DNA of 64,000 bases from CAWCDJ01 sp963778675 (GCA_963778675.1 CAVZVI010000014.1:310001-374000); one strand, 5' to 3'. Shown: positions 40,811 through 50,164, numbered from the stretch's first letter. Translations and numbers: made by a program. The notes: generated from the sequence alone by a model not told the origin.

Positions 40811-41458
40811 TCAGAAGACCTTTCGAAAGGTCAGGTTGATGCGGACCGCGCCGGTCAACGGATGATTCCCGTCCTTGAGCGGCGCGACTCCGTGGTACAC
40901 GAAGCGGGCCGGGCCGCCCCAGACTGCCACGTCTCCGCTTTCGAGCCGCAGGCGGCGAATCGGGTCGGCGCGCCGCCTGCCGCCCCAGAGAAAGACCGCG
41001 GGCAGGCCCAGCGAGACGGAGACGATCGGCGCCCATGCATCCTTTTCGTCCCGGTCCTGGTGGAGGCCCAGCTTGGAGCCGGGCACGTACCGGTTGATCA
41101 GGCAGGCATCGGGATCGTAGTTCGGGAATCCCACTCCGGCGGCGGCATCCACTGCCAGGCGCAGAAAGGCTTCCGGGAGCGGCGGCCAGGGAGCGCCGGT
41201 GTCTGGATCGACGGGGTCGTACCGGTAGCCGGAGCGGTTCGAAACCCAGCCGACCCGGCCGCAATTGGTCATCCCCACCGACATGGTGTAGCCGCCGGGC
41301 GTCACCAGGTGGCGGAACGGCGCGGCGGCGGCCACGCGCTCCACTTCCGCCAGCAGTTCCGGCGCGGCCGCGGCGGCAAAGCTGCGCAGGATCGCGGCGC
41401 CGGGTTCCAGCGGCTCGATGGCGGGCGGCGAGGTCTGGTCGGCAAACAGGTCGGTCAC
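40811..41458 (-). CDS. alkB: AlkB, DNA/RNA alkylation-damage dioxygenase
   Basis: A 215-residue Fe(II)/2-oxoglutarate dioxygenase of full AlkB length. Motifs: TPGGYTMSVGMTNCGRVGW (nucleotide recognition lid), CLINRYVPGSKLGLHQDRDE with the iron-binding HxD, a distal His in YHGVAPL and the 2-oxoglutarate-binding Arg pair in RINLTFRK. It directly reverses 1-methyladenine and 3-methylcytosine in DNA. It is convergent with the preceding hydrolase (stop codons adjacent) and lies just after the GntR gene on the same strand; its place in this carbohydrate region seems incidental. Confidence 0.95.
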   Translation of the reverse strand: MTDLFADQTSPPAIEPLEPGAAILRSFAAAAAPELLAEVERVAAAAPFRHLVTPGGYTMSVGMTNCGRVGWVSNRSGYRYDPVDPDTGAPWPPLPEAFLRLAVDAAAGVGFPNYDPDACLINRYVPGSKLGLHQDRDEKDAWAPIVSVSLGLPAVFLWGGRRRADPIRRLRLESGDVAVWGGPARFVYHGVAPLKDGNHPLTGAVRINLTFRKVF

Positions 41459-41476
41459 GTCCGTCGCGGAAAGCGG

Positions 41477-42232
41477 TCAGCCCAGATCGGCGCTGAACAG
41501 GTCGGGCAGCGTATGACCCAGCGCCGCTTCCCTCTCCCATTCATCGTATTCCTTTAGCCGCTCGTCTCTGCTCAGCCGGATGTGCTCTCCCAGAAGGCGC
41601 ATGGCGGTTTTGGGGTCTTTTCTCGCCACCGCGGTGAAAATCTCGCTGTGATAGCGGTGGATCTCCGTAAGTTGCGCGCCGTCGTGCCCCGTGCGGCGAA
41701 GGGCAAAGATGTTCAGCAGAACCCGCGTATCGGCGAAAACTTTCAGGATCCGCGCGTTGGAGGCCGCCCGTACCAGCATCGTGTGAAAATGCAGGTCGAT
41801 CTTGATAAAGCGCTGCATGCCCTCGGCGTTTAAACGGGGCACTCCGGAGGCCTCGAGCTCATCCCGCAGAACCAGGACTTCCCGCACGACCCGCTCGAAG
41901 GCTTCCAGGTCGGCGGGCCGCAGCACGTGCTCGGCGGCCTTGCCGACAGCGTAGACTTCCAGCGCTTCCCGCAACTCGTAGAGTTCGGCGATGTCTCGCC
42001 GCGAAAACTCCACCACTACGCTGCCGCCCTTCGGAGTCTGGCGGAGAAGCCCCTCGGCCGTCAACTGGCGGATCGCCTCCCGCAACGGGCCGCGGCTGTT
42101 GCCGAGTTCGCGGGCAATGGATGCCTCCGACAGGGCGGCGCCGGGGGAGATTTCCCCGGAAAGGATCTTCCCGCGAAGAAAGGTGTAGGCTTTTTCCTGA
42201 ATCGTTTGAGCCTGCGGAGCCGGTTTCTTCAT
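41477..42232 (-). CDS. GntR family regulator, FadR/FCD type
   Basis: A 251-residue protein: N-terminal GntR winged helix (IQEKAYTFLRGKILSGEISP, LSEASIARELGNSRGPLREA, LTAEGLLRQTPKGGSVVV) and an all-helical FCD effector domain with the metal-binding pattern (RFIKIDLHFHTMLVRAA, then EIHRYHSEIFTAV, LLGEHI). Members sense sugar acids or other carboxylates. It is divergent from the intact Oar-type receptor; the 74-base intergenic region holds a strong promoter with a tandem repeat over its -35 box, so it probably represses that receptor and itself. Confidence 0.92.
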   Translation of the reverse strand: MKKPAPQAQTIQEKAYTFLRGKILSGEISPGAALSEASIARELGNSRGPLREAIRQLTAEGLLRQTPKGGSVVVEFSRRDIAELYELREALEVYAVGKAAEHVLRPADLEAFERVVREVLVLRDELEASGVPRLNAEGMQRFIKIDLHFHTMLVRAASNARILKVFADTRVLLNIFALRRTGHDGAQLTEIHRYHSEIFTAVARKDPKTAMRLLGEHIRLSRDERLKEYDEWEREAALGHTLPDLFSADLG

Positions 42233-42237
42233 TTGGA

Positions 42238-42271
42238 CCTGTTGACAGCCTGCTGACAGACAGAATACAAT
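42238..42271 (+). promoter_or_regulatory. receptor promoter with tandem 11-bp operator-like repeat
   Basis: A perfect -35 box TTGACA (42242-42247) and a -10 box TACAAT (42266-42271, five of six) lie 18 bases apart, upstream of the receptor ATG at 42307. Over the -35 box are two exactly adjacent 11-base units, CCTGTTGACAG (42238-42248) and CCTGCTGACAG (42249-42259), ten of eleven identical, one helical turn apart. The position fits a binding site for the divergent GntR regulator, although FadR-type sites are usually palindromic. Confidence 0.65.
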
Positions 42272-42306
42272 GCCACACGAACCCGCGCAAGGAAGGAGTG
42301 ACCGCT

Positions 42307-45300
42307 ATGCATACCTTTCGACGAAGGACTTCGTGGCTTCTCACCGTGCTGCTGAGCCTCTACATATCCGGAATGGCTCAGGAAACAACCGGTTCCATTG
42401 CCGGCCTGGTATCGGACCCTACGGGGGCGGTGGTCCCCGGAGCGCAAGTCACCGTGGTGAACACCGGCACCAACGCGACCTACAAGACCACTACCAACGC
42501 GTCGGGAAACTATACCCTTCGAACCCTGCCGGTCGGCAGGTACAAACTAGTGGCCGAAGCCGCCGGCTTCAAGCGCCATGAAGTGACGGACATCGTCACC
42601 CAGGTTAACGAAGTGTCGCGCGTGGACGTGACCATGGAGGTCGGCGCGGTCTCCGAATCGGTCGAGGTTTCGGCGAACGTCGTCAGCGTCAACACAGAAG
42701 ACGCCTCGCTGCGCACGGTCGTGGACCAGCGCCGCGTGGAGGACCTTCCGCTGAACGGCCGGGACCCGGTGCAACTGATGCGGCTGGTCGCCGGCGTCTC
42801 GCTCTATAACGGCAGCGGCCTTACGTCGGGAACGACCTATCCGGGGGTCGTCTCGGTTTCGGTGAATGGGAACCGCGGCAACTCGACCAATTACATTCTC
42901 GACGGCGGCGAGAATAACGACCATTACAGCAACGCGCCTAATCCCATGCCGAATCCGGACGCCTTGCAGGAATTCAGCGTCCAGACGAATAATTTCAGCG
43001 CGGAGTTCGGCCGCAACTCGGGCGGGATCGTCAACGCCGTAACCAAATCCGGAACCAATTCGGTGCACGGCGCCGCGTTCTGGTATCTCCGCAACAATGC
43101 GCTGAACGCCGCCAACTTCTTCGCGCCTGCAAAACCCGGCTCGCCGAACCAGAAGCAGGACGACGGCTTGAAGCGCAACCAGGCCGGAGTCACGATAGGC
43201 GGCCCCGTCTACCTCCCGAAGGTATATAACGGCAAAGACAAGACGTTTTTCTTCTTCTCCTATCAGGGGACGCGCTTGCGGCAACGTCCGACCTCGAGCT
43301 TTGTAAACGTCCTGACTCCCCAGGAGCGCGTCGGCGATTTTTCGGCCTATCCGACGGCGCTGAAGGACCCTTCGGGAACCGGCGTCTTCCCGGGAAATCA
43401 GATCCCGGTGTCGCTCTTCTTCCCCGCTACGAAGTACCTGGTGGATCACAACATTCCCACGCCCACCAGCGGGCGCTCGATCACCACCACGAACATCAAC
43501 AACTACGACGACAATCAGTTCCTGGCGAAGATCGATCAGCAGGTGCACAACAATCTCAGAATCTCGGGCCATGCCTTTTGGTCGCGCGCACACGCCCCGG
43601 GCAACCTGACGCCCACCAACTACTACGAGGAGACCGACATCCGCGACTGGCATAACACCAGCTACGTGGGCAACGCGCAGTGGACCGTGCGTCCCAACCT
43701 GCTGAATCAGACCATCGTCGGCTATAACAAGACGGACGGCCCGGCAACCCACGTCTTTCCGGACAAGAACTGGAACGACCTGGGCGTGCCGATCACGCTC
43801 GATCAATATAACCAGTTCTATCTGCAGTTCCAGTCGATCAGCAACATCAACACCGGCGACACCAATAATTTCATTCGCGACGAGACCCAGGTCGGCAACA
43901 CCACGCGCTGGACGGTAGGGAATCACAATCTCACCTTCGGCGGCGAGTATCACTACGCGCGAGGCGATATCGTGAACAATTACCGCGCGCAGGGGCGGTT
44001 CTATTTCACGAAGACCGCCGGGTATACCGGATACGACGTCGCCGATTTCCTGCTCGGAAGATTTTCCGAGTTCATTCAGGGCGCCGGCGAGTTCAAGAAC
44101 ACCCGCTTCGATATCGTCAACACGTTCTTCAACGACTCGATCAAGGTCAACCGGCGATTGACCGTGGACCTGGGTATGCGCTGGGAGCCCTTCTTTCCCA
44201 ATACCGACCTGCTCGGGAAGTTGGCCGTCTGGGGCGGATACAACGCGCACTCCACGCGCTTCGTCAATGCGCCGGCCGGTGTCCTCTACCCGGGCGACCC
44301 CGGCATTCCGGCCGGCGGATACAAGACCACGTGGGCGAACTTCGCCCCGCGCATCGGCCTGGCCTGGGACATGACCGGCGACGGCAAAACCTCTCTGCGC
44401 GCGGGCTACGGAGTTTTCTACGACCGGCTGAACACCATCCAGACCAACAGCGCGGCTGACGAAGCCCCATTCGGAACAGTGGTAGACTACTTCGGCGGCC
44501 CGACCGACAGCATGGCGAATCCCTATGCCAACGTTCCCGGCGGCAATCCGTTCCCGAAGATTGGTTTCGCAGCAATTGGAACCGAGGTGCTGAATCCGGG
44601 AAAGAATGCGGCGTTTTCGCTTCCCATGGCCGCATTCCTGTACGCTCAGGATCTCCGCAATCCGTACGTACAATCCTGGAACCTGACGCTCGAGCGGCAG
44701 ATCGGCAGCGGCTGGCTCGCGCGGATGTCCTACGCCGGTTCCAAGGGCACGGCGCTGGCGAGCGGCCGGGACTTCAATGCTCCTTTCCCGAACGCGACGG
44801 CGACCACCTCGACCACGAACCAGCGCCGGCCGTTGTATTCGGCCGGTCTCGGCCAGGTCGTCCTGATGGAACCGGCCGGAAAGTCCATCTATCACTCGCT
44901 ACAACTCACCGCGGAAAAACGCTTCAGCCAGGGCTTCACGGTTCTTGCCGACTACACCTATTCCAAGACGATTGACGACAACGTCGGCTCTGCAAACAAG
45001 GCCAATGGCACCAACGTCACCAACCCGTATAACCAGGCGTTCGATCGCGGCCCGTCCGACTTCGATCTCACGCACGTGTTCAACTTCTCGGGCGTCTGGG
45101 CATTGCCCATCAAGCCCGCCAGCCATGTTGCGAACTTCTTCCTCGGCGGTTGGAACATGACCTCGATCGTCGCATGGCACAGCGGCTTCCCGTTCACCGT
45201 GGTGAGCGGCCAGGACAACGCCCGCACCGGCCAGGGCAACCAGCGCGCCGACCTCACGGGCGTTTCGCCGTACCTGTCCAGTAGCGGTCATGGAGCGATG

Positions 45301-45594
45301 GTCGCGCAGTACTTGAACAAGGCGGCCTTCACGGTGAACGCTCTCGGAACCTACGGCGTTCTCGGGCGCAACACCTACCGGGGACCTGGCTCCTTCAACA
45401 TGGATTGGGGCTTGCACAAAGACTTCCCCGTACGGGAGAGCATGAAGTTCCAGTTCCGTTTCGAATCCTTCAACCTGTTCAATAACGTGAATCTCGCGAA
45501 TCCGAACAGCACGGTTACCAGCGGCAACTTCATGAAGATCACGAGCGCCGGCGATCCCCGGATTCTGCAGTTCGCTTTGCGATTCGAGTATTGA
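42307..45594 (+). CDS. Oar-like TonB-dependent receptor, intact
   Basis: A 1095-residue outer-membrane receptor: signal peptide (MHTFRRRTSWLLTVLLSLYI, cleavage near GMAQ), carboxypeptidase-regulatory Ig-like domain (GSIAGLVSDPTGAVVPGAQV ... LPVGRYKLVAEA), plug (VEDLPLNGRDPVQLMRLVAG, NYILDGGENNDHYSNAPNPM, GGIVNAVTKSGTNSVHGAAF) and a long 22-strand barrel ending with LQFALRFEY, the aromatic C-terminus needed for outer-membrane insertion. Such proteins are abundant in Acidobacteriota and are thought to import glycan fragments. AAGGAAGGAG precedes the ATG. The GntR gene and promoter upstream, and the sugar genes to the left, suggest a regulated carbohydrate uptake role. Confidence 0.92.
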   Translation: MHTFRRRTSWLLTVLLSLYISGMAQETTGSIAGLVSDPTGAVVPGAQVTVVNTGTNATYKTTTNASGNYTLRTLPVGRYKLVAEAAGFKRHEVTDIVTQVNEVSRVDVTMEVGAVSESVEVSANVVSVNTEDASLRTVVDQRRVEDLPLNGRDPVQLMRLVAGVSLYNGSGLTSGTTYPGVVSVSVNGNRGNSTNYILDGGENNDHYSNAPNPMPNPDALQEFSVQTNNFSAEFGRNSGGIVNAVTKSGTNSVHGAAFWYLRNNALNAANFFAPAKPGSPNQKQDDGLKRNQAGVTIGGPVYLPKVYNGKDKTFFFFSYQGTRLRQRPTSSFVNVLTPQERVGDFSAYPTALKDPSGTGVFPGNQIPVSLFFPATKYLVDHNIPTPTSGRSITTTNINNYDDNQFLAKIDQQVHNNLRISGHAFWSRAHAPGNLTPTNYYEETDIRDWHNTSYVGNAQWTVRPNLLNQTIVGYNKTDGPATHVFPDKNWNDLGVPITLDQYNQFYLQFQSISNINTGDTNNFIRDETQVGNTTRWTVGNHNLTFGGEYHYARGDIVNNYRAQGRFYFTKTAGYTGYDVADFLLGRFSEFIQGAGEFKNTRFDIVNTFFNDSIKVNRRLTVDLGMRWEPFFPNTDLLGKLAVWGGYNAHSTRFVNAPAGVLYPGDPGIPAGGYKTTWANFAPRIGLAWDMTGDGKTSLRAGYGVFYDRLNTIQTNSAADEAPFGTVVDYFGGPTDSMANPYANVPGGNPFPKIGFAAIGTEVLNPGKNAAFSLPMAAFLYAQDLRNPYVQSWNLTLERQIGSGWLARMSYAGSKGTALASGRDFNAPFPNATATTSTTNQRRPLYSAGLGQVVLMEPAGKSIYHSLQLTAEKRFSQGFTVLADYTYSKTIDDNVGSANKANGTNVTNPYNQAFDRGPSDFDLTHVFNFSGVWALPIKPASHVANFFLGGWNMTSIVAWHSGFPFTVVSGQDNARTGQGNQRADLTGVSPYLSSSGHGAMVAQYLNKAAFTVNALGTYGVLGRNTYRGPGSFNMDWGLHKDFPVRESMKFQFRFESFNLFNNVNLANPNSTVTSGNFMKITSAGDPRILQFALRFEY

Positions 45595-45601
45595 GGAAAG
45601 T

Positions 45602-46201
45602 CTAACGGATCAACAGGTAGTCGAATTCGGCTCGGAACCCGCTGCCCTTGGGACTGCACGCGTAGATGCCGCAGGCGAGGGGCCCGGTTCCGTCCAGATG
45701 GGCAATCCGCAGTAGGCACGAGTGCGGGTTGCCCGTCAGACGGAAGGAGAGCTCGAAGTCATCGTCCCTCCGTCTCGCGTAGAGGAGGATTTCCCGCGCA
45801 CTTTCCGGAAACTCCTGCATGGACCAATCGGAATAGCCGGAGCGGGTGACGACCGCCCCGAGATGGGACGGTCCATCCGGCTCGTACTCCACGGAGGCTT
45901 TGATCCAGCATTCCGGGCCGGAGCGGATCATCAGCCCTGCCTGGTCATATTGGTTTCGCGGATGGAAGCGGACCGAAATCTCCGCGTCGAAATCTCCCTC
46001 CACGGGGGCACCCAGAAAATGGCCGCTATCGGCGCGGAAACCGTAGTGCGTGCGCTGCCAGAAATCGGTGCCTTCCCGGGTCTCCAGGACCAGTCTTGAA
46101 GATGCGGGTTCGATGCGCCAGGCCGGTGGTTCGTTCAGCCAGGCGAGGCGTGGATCGAATCGATTCGCATCGAAGTGTTCGTTCAGAAGAAAGCCGGACA
46201 T
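45602..46201 (-). CDS. DUF1349 (concanavalin-like) protein
   Basis: A 199-residue beta-jelly-roll protein matching DUF1349: DFWQRTHYGFRADSGHF, the EISVRFHPRNQYDQAGLMIR core, WIKASVEYEPDGPSHLGAVV, LLYARRRDDDFELSFR and a terminal ACSPKGSGFRAEFDY. Related proteins appear as glycan-binding or hydrolase-associated modules; no signal peptide is seen. It converges on the receptor gene with 7 bases between the stops. Confidence 0.85.
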   Translation of the reverse strand: MSGFLLNEHFDANRFDPRLAWLNEPPAWRIEPASSRLVLETREGTDFWQRTHYGFRADSGHFLGAPVEGDFDAEISVRFHPRNQYDQAGLMIRSGPECWIKASVEYEPDGPSHLGAVVTRSGYSDWSMQEFPESAREILLYARRRDDDFELSFRLTGNPHSCLLRIAHLDGTGPLACGIYACSPKGSGFRAEFDYLLIR

Positions 46202-46242
46202 GGGTCGGGTTCAGAATCTCCCTGTGTGCGCTCGGGCCGGGG

Positions 46243-47856
46243 TCAGAGAACCTCTTTGTAGAAGTCTCCCGCCTCCGCCGTCAGCAGGCCGAGATGGTAC
46301 CTCATCGAGGCCTCCATGGCGGCCAGCGAATTCCGGGTAAGCCACCAGGCGGCGGCGCCGGCGATCAAGGTTGCGCCCGCGACGATGGCTGCGGAGCGGA
46401 ACACGAAGTAGTGCTGCAGTCCGACCACCACTGCCATCGTCAACCCGCCCAGAAACATCAGCGGTAAAAGAGAGGCGCCGCGCGAGTTGTCAAATGGCCG
46501 TGTGAACGGCACGCTGTTCACCAGTCTCAGCTCCAGGGCGAGAACCAGCGACGCTACGGACACGCTATAGGAAACGAACAGGGCGGCGTGCCCCACTCCC
46601 CAAAACCACGCAAGGAGTGCGAACAGGAGCAAATGAGGAGCGACGACAATCTCGATCCAGAGCAGGGCATGGATGCCGCGCGCGAAGCCCCCCAGCGCCT
46701 GTGCCGGAGCCGACAGGAACACCCACGCGCCCTTGTGGTCGCTTCCGAAAGGCAACAGAGTGCAGACGAAGAACAGCAGCATGCCGCAGGCGTGTGGGAA
46801 TATGTGCATCGCCGAGAACCGCCCCGAGAACGGATCGATCTCCCAGCCTCGCGCGGCCAACGGCGCCAGCATCATCAGGACGCAGGCGAGCATGGGAATC
46901 AGCTGGCGGCGGAACTGCCAGTCGCGGCGCATCATCCTTGCGACATAGGCAAAACCGGCGCGGCCGGCCGGGCCGCCGAGCCCGGCGGCAGACTCGCCGA
47001 TGCGCCACCGCCGCGACTTTCGAGGAGCCGCGGCGCCACGCATCATGCCGGACACATGGATCAGGTAATCGGCGGATAGAGAACGGATGCCGAACAACAC
47101 GATGGCGGCTGCGCCGAGGGCAAACGTCAGGGCCATTCCCCAGCGAGCGGCGGGCTGCGCCGGAAGCCAGTCGGAGAAGGAGGCATGGCGAATCCAGTTC
47201 TGAAACGACTGCAGGTACATCATGCCCACGAACGGAATGGCCCCCGCGAATTGCCCAGCGGCCTTGAGACGCCGCGCCGGCACCAGCCGCATCAGCCAGC
47301 CGAAGGCTGCGCAGCAGAGCAAAGCCGACAGCATTCCCAGCAGGAAACCGGCGGCCAGGTGGGCCGGCGGATACCACCACGCGGTGCCCTTGAGCAGCAA
47401 TCCGCCGAGAGCGGGAACCAGATTCACGGCGGGCACCAGGTACAGCACGATGCGGACCAGGTGAGTCAGCATTGCGGCGGTATAGGTGGAGCCGCCGATC
47501 GGCTGGTGTGCCAGAACCAGTCCCTCTGCCGGGTTGACAAGACTGTTGCCGGTTTCGGAAAGGAGGCTGGCGAGCAACAGGAAAGCGGTCAGAACCAGGA
47601 ATGTCGAAATGTAGATTCGCAGCGACGCACCGGTGGCGATCAGCATTACCGCAACCAGTGTCGAGATTCCGCCATACAGCCAGGCCATCATCTTGAGCGC
47701 GACCCCGTTCTGACCGAGCTGGTCGAGCATTTCGCCGCGTTCGCAGAGTTGGCCGAACAGGTCTACCAGCAGCCAGTAGCGGCGGGCGTCGATTCCGAGA
47801 CTCTTGAGAACTCGCGCAATCCTGGGCCCGCGGAGGAATGCTTGAAGCGCGCTCAT
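46243..47856 (-). CDS. ABC transporter permease-like membrane protein
   Basis: A 537-residue protein with about twelve hydrophobic segments (for example MMAWLYGGISTLVAVMLIAT, TFLVLTAFLLLASLL, AAGFLLGMLSALLCCAAFG, ALTFALGAAAIVLFGI, MLACVLMMLAPLAA, MLLFFVCTLLPFG). No characterised family is evident, but its start overlaps the stop of the ATPase gene upstream by 4 bases, so it is the membrane partner of that ATPase, of the ABC-2 exporter kind. The exported substrate cannot be told from sequence. Confidence 0.75.
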   Translation of the reverse strand: MSALQAFLRGPRIARVLKSLGIDARRYWLLVDLFGQLCERGEMLDQLGQNGVALKMMAWLYGGISTLVAVMLIATGASLRIYISTFLVLTAFLLLASLLSETGNSLVNPAEGLVLAHQPIGGSTYTAAMLTHLVRIVLYLVPAVNLVPALGGLLLKGTAWWYPPAHLAAGFLLGMLSALLCCAAFGWLMRLVPARRLKAAGQFAGAIPFVGMMYLQSFQNWIRHASFSDWLPAQPAARWGMALTFALGAAAIVLFGIRSLSADYLIHVSGMMRGAAAPRKSRRWRIGESAAGLGGPAGRAGFAYVARMMRRDWQFRRQLIPMLACVLMMLAPLAARGWEIDPFSGRFSAMHIFPHACGMLLFFVCTLLPFGSDHKGAWVFLSAPAQALGGFARGIHALLWIEIVVAPHLLLFALLAWFWGVGHAALFVSYSVSVASLVLALELRLVNSVPFTRPFDNSRGASLLPLMFLGGLTMAVVVGLQHYFVFRSAAIVAGATLIAGAAAWWLTRNSLAAMEASMRYHLGLLTAEAGDFYKEVL

Positions 47857-48629
47857 GATCGCAGGGCCGCCAGGATCCGGGAGACTCCGGGATCGACGCT
47901 CTCCGAACCAGTCAGCTTGCGAAATACATCTTCCAGGGTTCGCTGTCCGGCGGATGACTTCAAATCTTCCGCATTGCCGTCGGCGATCAGCCTGCCCTGG
48001 TGAATAATCAGCACGCGGTCGCAGACCTTTTCGACCACGTCCAGCACATGGGAGCTATACAGGATGGTCTTGCCGGAGGAGGCCAGCGCCGCGATGAGCT
48101 CCTTGATCAGGATGGCCGCGTTGACGTCCAGTCCTGACAGCGGCTCATCGAGCAGAATCAGATCCGGGTCGTGCAGTAGCGCGGAGGCGATGAGGATCTT
48201 CTGCCGCATACCCTTGGAATAGGTGTCCAGGCGGCCCACGCGGTCCGAGGTGAGGCCGAACGTTTCGAGGATGCTGGCGATGCGGTTCTGGAGGGTCGTC
48301 TCCTCGACGCCGTGCAGTCGTCCGCAGAGTTCCAGGAATTCCTGCCCCGTCAGGCTCTCGAATAGGACCGCCGCTTCGGGGACGTAGCCGATCCGCTGTT
48401 TCACGGAGAGGGCTTGTTCGGGCAGCGGTACTCCGGTAACCGTGATGGTCCCGGTGCGTGCTGCCAGGATGCCCGTGATCAACTTGATGGTCGTGGTCTT
48501 CCCGGCGCCGTTCGGACCAAGCAGGCCGACGACCTCGCCCTTGTGAAGCCGGAAGGAGATATCGTGCAGGACGGGCGCACCGCCGTAAGAGAAGACCACT
48601 TTATCGAATGCAACGATGGATTCCGGCAA
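47853..48629 (-). CDS. ABC transporter ATP-binding protein
   Basis: A 258-residue ATPase of the DrrA/CcmA-like exporter group: Walker A GPNGAGKTTTIK, Q-loop region RIGYVPEAAVLFE, signature-like YSKGMRQKILIASAL, Walker B LILLDEPLSGLDV and H-loop LYSSHVLDVVEK. It energises the permease encoded next in the operon. The Leu-Ser-Gly-Gly-Gln motif is YSKGMRQ, common in this group. It is divergent from the sulfatase-maturase gene with 66 bases between starts. Confidence 0.93.
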   Translation of the reverse strand: MPESIVAFDKVVFSYGGAPVLHDISFRLHKGEVVGLLGPNGAGKTTTIKLITGILAARTGTITVTGVPLPEQALSVKQRIGYVPEAAVLFESLTGQEFLELCGRLHGVEETTLQNRIASILETFGLTSDRVGRLDTYSKGMRQKILIASALLHDPDLILLDEPLSGLDVNAAILIKELIAALASSGKTILYSSHVLDVVEKVCDRVLIIHQGRLIADGNAEDLKSSAGQRTLEDVFRKLTGSESVDPGVSRILAALRS

Positions 48630-48695
48630 GACGGCGAATCCCCACGGAACATGATACCTCGGCTCGCGCGTCGCCGTTCGCGATACACTACGGGC

Positions 48696-49850
48696 GTGAG
48701 TGCACTACCCATCTTCGGCGAGAACGGCAGCGCCACCGCGCCGCGAATCACTTCACTGCTGATCAAGCCGGCGTCCGCGGTCTGTAATCTGGACTGCGAA
48801 TACTGCTTCTATCTCGACCGCGATGCCGACCCCTACAAGGCGCTGCCGGCGCGCCGCATGTCCGAGGAAACTCTCGAGCGGCTGGTCGACACCTACCTCT
48901 TTTATTCCTATCCGAACAGCATCTTCGCGTTTCAGGGCGGCGAGCCGACCCTTGCCGGCCTGCCGTTCTTCGAACGCCTGGTGAAGCTTCAGCAGCAGTA
49001 CGGGCGCAACGGGCAATCGGTGAGCAACTCCTTGCAGACCAACGCCGTGCTGCTCGACCAGGGCTGGTGTGACCTCTTCCGTTCCTACAACTGGCTGCTG
49101 GGTGTATCGCTCGACGGGCCGCAGGAGGTCAACGATCTCTACCGGTTCAACAAAGACCACCGCGGTACCTGGAAACGCGTCATCGAGAGCGTGGAACTGC
49201 TAAAGAAGAATCGCGTGGATTTCAATATCCTCTGCGTGCTCAGCCAGGCCAACGTGGAAAAGCCCAAGGAACTCTATCGTTTTTACCGCGGGTTGGGGAT
49301 CGACAACATCCAGTTCATCCCGCTGGCCGAGTTCGACGGACTGGGCAATCCGCTGCCGTTCACGATCACTCCGGCCCAGTATGGGCGCTTTCTTTGCGAA
49401 ATGTTCGAGCTCTGGTGGCCGGAGCGGCGCAAGGTACGGATCCGCGTGTTCGACAACATCGCGGAGGCAGTGGCCGGCCAGAAGCCCAGCACCTGCACGA
49501 TGCACGAGACCTGCGACAGTTACGTGGTGGTGGAATACAACGGCGACGTGTTTCCTTGCGACTTCTTCGTGGAAAGCGGCTGGAAGCTGGGCAACATCAC
49601 GCTGGATTCCTGGCCCGAGATTGCGCGCCGGACCCGAAGATACAGTTTTGCCTCAAAGAAGACGCTGGCCCATCCGGAGTGCCAGGCGTGCGAGTATCAG
49701 TCGATCTGCCACGGCGGATGCCCGAAGTTCCGGCACGGCCCGCACAAGCGGTTCGAAGACCTGGATTACTTCTGCGAAGCGTATAAGATGATTTATGCGC
49801 GCTCCACCGGGCCGCTGCGGGAAGAAGTGCGAAAGCTACTGGCGCGATAA
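48696..49850 (+). CDS. radical SAM anaerobic sulfatase-maturase-type enzyme (SPASM)
   Basis: A 384-residue radical-SAM protein: [4Fe-4S] motif VCNLDCEYCFYLD near the start, FQGGEPTLAG, NSLQTNAVLLD, GVSLDGPQEVND, and the two-cluster SPASM region (CTMHETCDSY, NGDVFPCDFFV, then CQACEYQSICHGGCPKF). Enzymes of this group convert a Cys or Ser of type I sulfatases to formylglycine. No sulfatase gene lies in the window, so its client is elsewhere or different. I chose the GTG at 48696 because TACACT ends six bases before it (leaderless-type arrangement); an ATG at 48651 would add 15 basic residues. Confidence 0.88.
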   Translation: MSALPIFGENGSATAPRITSLLIKPASAVCNLDCEYCFYLDRDADPYKALPARRMSEETLERLVDTYLFYSYPNSIFAFQGGEPTLAGLPFFERLVKLQQQYGRNGQSVSNSLQTNAVLLDQGWCDLFRSYNWLLGVSLDGPQEVNDLYRFNKDHRGTWKRVIESVELLKKNRVDFNILCVLSQANVEKPKELYRFYRGLGIDNIQFIPLAEFDGLGNPLPFTITPAQYGRFLCEMFELWWPERRKVRIRVFDNIAEAVAGQKPSTCTMHETCDSYVVVEYNGDVFPCDFFVESGWKLGNITLDSWPEIARRTRRYSFASKKTLAHPECQACEYQSICHGGCPKFRHGPHKRFEDLDYFCEAYKMIYARSTGPLREEVRKLLAR

Positions 49851-49903
49851 GCTTCCGCGCATCCCAGCGCCGGCGGGGCCGAAGATCCACTACTTAGGCG
49901 TGC

Positions 49904-50164
49904 CTACTGCTGCACCCAGTAGCGTTTCACGACGCGAAACTGCGACGCGGGCTCCCGCCTCGGCATGTTGGTCATCAGCCACGAAAAGGCCGACGCCAGC
50001 AATGCGAGGGTGACCGCCGCAAAAAAGACCGGGAATTGGGTATTGACCAGATTCTCGACCTGACCGACGTAAGGCTGGACCAGCGAGTGGAAGCTTGGAT
50101 CGAGCCAGAAGAACATCGCCAACATCACAATTGCGAACACCATAGCTGTGATCAAAAATAGCAC
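49904..50164 (-). CDS. small membrane protein, 86 residues, unrecognised
   Basis: Two hydrophobic segments (MLFLITAMVFAIVMLAMFFW and FPVFFAAVTLALLASAFSWL) frame a periplasmic-like loop of ~25 residues, with a basic tail (MPRREPASQFRVVKRYWVQQ). I do not recognise a family. It is convergent with the maturase gene. The following 50165-50409 stretch is AT-richer than its surroundings with repeated TAGTACT-like hexamers and holds nothing else I can support. Confidence 0.6.
   Translation of the reverse strand: MLFLITAMVFAIVMLAMFFWLDPSFHSLVQPYVGQVENLVNTQFPVFFAAVTLALLASAFSWLMTNMPRREPASQFRVVKRYWVQQ

Noticed and set aside
42547..44895. Long minus-strand open frame (782 codons) opposite the intact receptor
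   Set aside because: No domain or start signal; the plus strand is a complete Oar-type receptor.
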